Shown: positions 22,883 through 25,754 of the stretch, one piece after another
How positions within the stretch are numbered: the stretch's first letter is position 1
How the letters are laid out: the number at the start of each line of letters is the position of its first letter
NCBI GenBank assembly: GCA_002367305.1
Contig: DFBG01000145.1
Coordinates: forward strand, 1-25,754
Origin: Actinobacteria bacterium UBA3086
Lineage (GTDB): Bacteria; Actinomycetota; Coriobacteriia; Anaerosomatales; UBA3086
Reading direction: 5' to 3'
DNA: 25,754 bases
Position numbers and translations under genes: made by a program
Notes under the pieces: generated by a model
What the model was told of the DNA's origin: nothing
The model's input: only the letters and a program-made list of their open reading frames with translations
Databases searched by the model: none

Positions 22883-24185
22883 CGGAACCTCCGTTTGTGT
22901 CATGGCCCGCACCAGGGAAGATGGTCATACACACGTTGGTGCCACTCCCTCGGGTACTCATGACCTCGAGTCCGGACCCGGGGCCAAAGTACCCCTTGAG
23001 CCTATCGTCAACGTTCTTGAGCGCAATGCCAAGCCCCTTGCCAAAACCAGGCTCCATGATACGTGGAAGATCCTGCTCACTGATGCCGACGCCGTCGTCT
23101 ATGACACAGAGCTCCAAGCGTTCGTCGTCCACGAACTGGGCAGTGATATCGATATGGAGAACGCCCTCCGGTCGCATACCGTGCTGAATCGCGTTCTCGA
23201 CAATGGGCTGAACGATGAACGCGGGCACGTGCACGTCGGCCACACCCGGATGAAGATTCTCGCCGACGGAGACCCGCTCGCCGAATCGTGCCTTCTCGAA
23301 CGCGAGGTACGACCGGACGTAGTCGATCTCCTGCTCCAGCGGTATCAGCTGGTCACCGGATTCAAGGGTGCGCCTGTAGAAGCGAGCGAACTCGCGCAAC
23401 AGACCCCGAGCAGAGTCCGGCTCCGTGCGGATGAGCATCGCGATGGTGTTGATGGTGTTGAACAGGAAGTGCGGGTTGATCTGCGCCTGCAGCGCCTTCA
23501 GTTCCATACGAGTCGCGAGTTCGGTCTGCATGTCGAGCTCCGAGAGTTCCAGCTGTGTGGAAAGCAGCGTGGCGAGACCCTCCGCCATGGCGACCTGCGT
23601 CTCGTTCAGAAGTCGCCGCGTCGTGTAGTAGAACTTGAGCGTGCCCACCGGCACGCCTCGCATCTCCAAGGGCACCACGATGGCCGCGCGCAGCATGCAA
23701 CCGCGCTCAGAGCACCCGATGTCCTCCTTGGAGTCCAAGATCCGGTGCTCGTTGCGATCAAGCGCATCACGCGTCGCCTGCGTGAGGATGGGTCCCCCCA
23801 CCGTATGATGGTCCTCGCCGAGACCCGCAAATCCCAAGATCCGATCGCAATCGGTGATGGCCACCGCCGCCGCCTCGGTTCGACCGATTGCAATGCGACA
23901 GACGGCCTGTGCACTGTCGGCGGTCAACCCCTGCCGAAAATATGCGAGAGAGTCTACGGCCACTTCGAGAATCAGGTGCGACTGCAGGGCCTTGAGATGG
24001 TCGGGGCGCGTCAGGAGCCGGGCGATAACGCTTCCCATGGCGACGAGCGTGAGCCCTGAGAGCGAGGCGAACAGCACCCACTGTGGAGCCTCAACGCGGA
24101 TGAGCACCCAGCCCGTGAGCACGGCCAGGACGGTCACCGCGAACAGCAGCAACATGTCGATGATGATCGTGCGTCTCGGCGTCAT
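22872..24185 (-). CDS. LytS-like sensor histidine kinase with short membrane input
   Basis: A 437-residue membrane kinase. Two N-terminal membrane helices (MLLLFAVTVLAVLTGWVLI and VLFASLSGLTLVAMGSVIA) replace the longer multi-helix 5TMR-LYT input of LytS/BtsS. A GAF domain follows with the LytS-type phrase DRILGFAGLGEDHHTVG and a Cys-bearing GCSERGC loop. The His_kinase domain has the phosphoacceptor H239 in NPHFLFNTINTI, and the ATPase domain has VQPIVENAIQHG and DDGVGIS. The ATG at 24185 is taken as start with GGGAGG upstream; GTG codons up to 24209 are alternatives. Its stop lies inside the regulator gene. Confidence 0.92.
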   Translation of the reverse strand: MTPRRTIIIDMLLLFAVTVLAVLTGWVLIRVEAPQWVLFASLSGLTLVAMGSVIARLLTRPDHLKALQSHLILEVAVDSLAYFRQGLTADSAQAVCRIAIGRTEAAAVAITDCDRILGFAGLGEDHHTVGGPILTQATRDALDRNEHRILDSKEDIGCSERGCMLRAAIVVPLEMRGVPVGTLKFYYTTRRLLNETQVAMAEGLATLLSTQLELSELDMQTELATRMELKALQAQINPHFLFNTINTIAMLIRTEPDSARGLLREFARFYRRTLESGDQLIPLEQEIDYVRSYLAFEKARFGERVSVGENLHPGVADVHVPAFIVQPIVENAIQHGMRPEGVLHIDITAQFVDDERLELCVIDDGVGISEQDLPRIMEPGFGKGLGIALKNVDDRLKGYFGPGSGLEVMSTRGSGTNVCMTIFPGAGHDTNGGSDAA

Positions 24186-24222
24186 GCCGGCCACACCCTC
24201 CCGCACCACACAGGCGCGTCGA

Positions 24223-25050
24223 TCAGCGTCGCAACTCTTTCATGAGGAGCTCGAGTCTGCCCGGAAGCTCGCGCATTCCGACCCCCGTGTAAAGGGACCT
24301 CGATGCCACGTTGTGTTCCTGCGTACAGAGACTCACCATCGCCGCATCCTGCCGCGCCATGTAGCCGACCGCGTCACGCAGCAGTGCAGTGCCAACGCCC
24401 CTACGCCGCGCCGACGGATGGATGGCCAGTCTTCCAAGCGTTCCAGCACCTCCGGCTACGGTGCACAAAGTATAGCCGATGAGACCATCCGTCCCCTCGG
24501 CAACGGCCGCCCTGTTGGTGACGAGATAATCGCTGAGCTCTTTTGTTCCGTAACTCCAGAACTCATCGAAGCAGAGCGCGTCCAGGGCAAGAATCTCCGG
24601 GACGTCTTCAGGCACCGCACGGCGCAGCACGACCCCCTGCGGGGCCTGGCCACGCATTTCCTGGGCAGAACGCGAGTCCATGCGGAATGTGACTATCGAC
24701 TGACAGGGCGTCATATGAGCACGAAGATACGGTCGTACCGCTTCGGAGGCGACGAGAGGGCTCAGGAGCCGCGCGAAGCCCTGATCGCGGGCAACGGACT
24801 CCAGATCGGTGATTGCACGTGGCACGTGGCTCTCAGGGCACCACAGAGCCTGCAGAGCGAGCACACCCCGTCCCTCGCGCCAAGGGCGCAGGATTGCAGC
24901 GTCCCCGCCGGGCCCGACCTGCACACGCCATGGCGCAGCCTCCCACATCCTCCGGAACTCGCCCGCATCCTCATACAGCTGCACGGAGTGAGCGGCTGGC
25001 CCGAGCCGATCAATATCACGCTCGCTCGCCGGGTGCAGGTAGCGGGACAT
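24223..25050 (-). CDS. Two-domain GNAT-family N-acetyltransferase
   Basis: A 275-residue protein. Residues about 140-275 form a canonical GNAT domain: VVLRRAVPEDVPEI at its start, the acetyl-CoA pyrophosphate-binding RRRGVGTALL, and the C-terminal SRSLYTGVGM. The N-terminal ~130 residues look like a degenerate second GNAT-like fold without the acetyl-CoA motif. Acceptor substrate is unknown. Its ATG overlaps the stop of the TauE/SafE gene by one base, and the kinase starts 37 bp later. Confidence 0.87.
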   Translation of the reverse strand: MSRYLHPASERDIDRLGPAAHSVQLYEDAGEFRRMWEAAPWRVQVGPGGDAAILRPWREGRGVLALQALWCPESHVPRAITDLESVARDQGFARLLSPLVASEAVRPYLRAHMTPCQSIVTFRMDSRSAQEMRGQAPQGVVLRRAVPEDVPEILALDALCFDEFWSYGTKELSDYLVTNRAAVAEGTDGLIGYTLCTVAGGAGTLGRLAIHPSARRRGVGTALLRDAVGYMARQDAAMVSLCTQEHNVASRSLYTGVGMRELPGRLELLMKELRR

Positions 25051-25754
25051 CAGAGTACGCCTGACTCAGACAGGGCGAGCGCCGCTCCTGCCATCATCAA
25101 CATCATCGCAAAACCCATACGCACATGCCGCTCCTGCGCCACAGCGGTCAACTTGGCGCCGAGAAGTGCGCCGGGCACCACCCCGATCATGAGCCCGGCG
25201 GCGAGATCCAGTTCAATGTTGCCCAACAGATAGTGCGTGATCGCCCCCGGTATCGCGAGCACGGACATCGCCACGAGGCTCGTCCCTATGGCCCGCTTCA
25301 CTGGGTAGCCGAACCATCTGCCCAGAAGCGGCACGATCACGAACCCGCCCCCGAGCCCCAAGAAGCCCGAGTAGAGTCCTGTGATGGCACCTAGGATCCA
25401 GATGGGCCTCCGACGAGAAGGGGTCTCGCCGTTGATGGAAACGGCCTCCCCCTCATGATGCGCGGCCGCGGACGCTCGGGACTGACCTATCATCTCGAAC
25501 GCCATATAGAGGATCAGCGCCGCCGTGAGCATGAGGACCACACTGCCCCCGACCCAGGTCGAGGCCACGGCGCCGAGCACACTCGTGGCACATCCCCAGA
25601 GACCGAGGGTCACGCCCGCTCGAATATCCGCGCTTCCGCGCCGAGCGTACGAGACCGCTCCCGTGATGGCCGTCGGAATGATGACAAGCAGTGGGGTGCC
25701 CACAGCGACGAGTTCCGGGTAACCCAGAACGAGTCGGATCATCGGCGTGGTCAC
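25050..25754 (-). CDS. TauE/SafE-family anion permease (5' end outside window)
   Basis: The visible 234 residues are the main part of a TauE/SafE (DUF81) membrane protein, a family that exports sulfite, sulfonates or related organic anions. The second family repeat is complete (GLYSGFLGLGGGFVIVPLLG). The first repeat is cut: the sequence opens at VTTPMIRLVLGYPELVAVG, which normally follows a GVGGG motif, so the true start lies beyond the window edge and the apparent GTG at the border is not a start. A polar loop with HHEGE joins the two halves. Substrate is not assignable. Confidence 0.87.
   Translation of the reverse strand: MTTPMIRLVLGYPELVAVGTPLLVIIPTAITGAVSYARRGSADIRAGVTLGLWGCATSVLGAVASTWVGGSVVLMLTAALILYMAFEMIGQSRASAAAHHEGEAVSINGETPSRRRPIWILGAITGLYSGFLGLGGGFVIVPLLGRWFGYPVKRAIGTSLVAMSVLAIPGAITHYLLGNIELDLAAGLMIGVVPGALLGAKLTAVAQERHVRMGFAMMLMMAGAALALSESGVL

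Noticed and set aside
22749..24059. Plus-strand frame of 436 codons
   Set aside because: It is antisense to the LytS-like kinase and LytTR regulator; the product is rich in His/Arg/Asp without recognisable domains.
23854..25233. Plus-strand frame of 459 codons
   Set aside because: It covers the kinase, GNAT and TauE/SafE genes in antisense and shows no family motif.
1..25754. tRNA, rRNA, CRISPR arrays, insertion sequences or prophage genes
   Set aside because: I looked for repeat-spacer patterns, transposase or integrase motifs and cloverleaf-like sequences and found none that I could support.

Overview
This is a gene-dense, GC-rich window with strong Shine-Dalgarno sites, frequent GTG starts and one probable leaderless gene. 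It looks like an anaerobic or facultative member of the Actinobacteriota. The anaerobic, hydrogen-handling repertoire (nickel importer plus hyp genes), an actinobacterial-type secreted DUF6049-like protein and a TAL-PGI-type glucose-6-phosphate isomerase suggest a Coriobacteriia/OPB41-like lineage. That taxonomic call is inference. No mobile element, CRISPR array, rRNA or tRNA gene was seen.

Region 1 (1-7061): a Lon protease gene runs leftward off the window edge. Divergent from it is a rightward run: a secreted, membrane-anchored DUF6049-like protein, a small TadE/TadG-like membrane protein, an unusual PIN-nuclease/transmembrane/TPR fusion, thioredoxin reductase (trxB), thioredoxin (trxA) and a small His-containing protein. 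The association of a DUF6049-like protein with trxB-trxA resembles the mycobacterial Rv3909-Rv3914 neighbourhood, with mviN and sigM missing.

Region 2 (7062-16702): a nickel and hydrogenase-maturation block. NikR (nickel-responsive repressor) leads an ECF-type nickel importer, nikMN (fused)-nikQ-nikO, behind a promoter whose -35 box sits between two perfect 10-bp inverted arms spaced by 16 bp. This matches NikR operator geometry. A zinc-ribbon/HEPN-like protein with its own probable leaderless promoter follows, then hypF, hypC, hypD and hypE, which build and deliver the Fe(CN)2CO ligands of [NiFe] hydrogenase. An EamA transporter overlaps the end of hypE. hypA, hypB and the hydrogenase subunits are not in the window.

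Region 3 (16703-18613): a stand-alone pgi gene, then two strong hairpins in the convergent gap to the next operon.

Region 4 (18614-25754, all leftward): two operons. The downstream one is uspA, a DUF485-like small subunit and actP (acetate-type sodium:solute symporter). The upstream one is tauE/safE (cut by the window edge), a two-domain GNAT protein, a LytS-like histidine kinase, a LytTR response regulator and a YfcE-like phosphodiesterase, with overlapping or closely spaced genes. The LytS/LytTR pair is a good candidate regulator of the adjacent carboxylate transporter.
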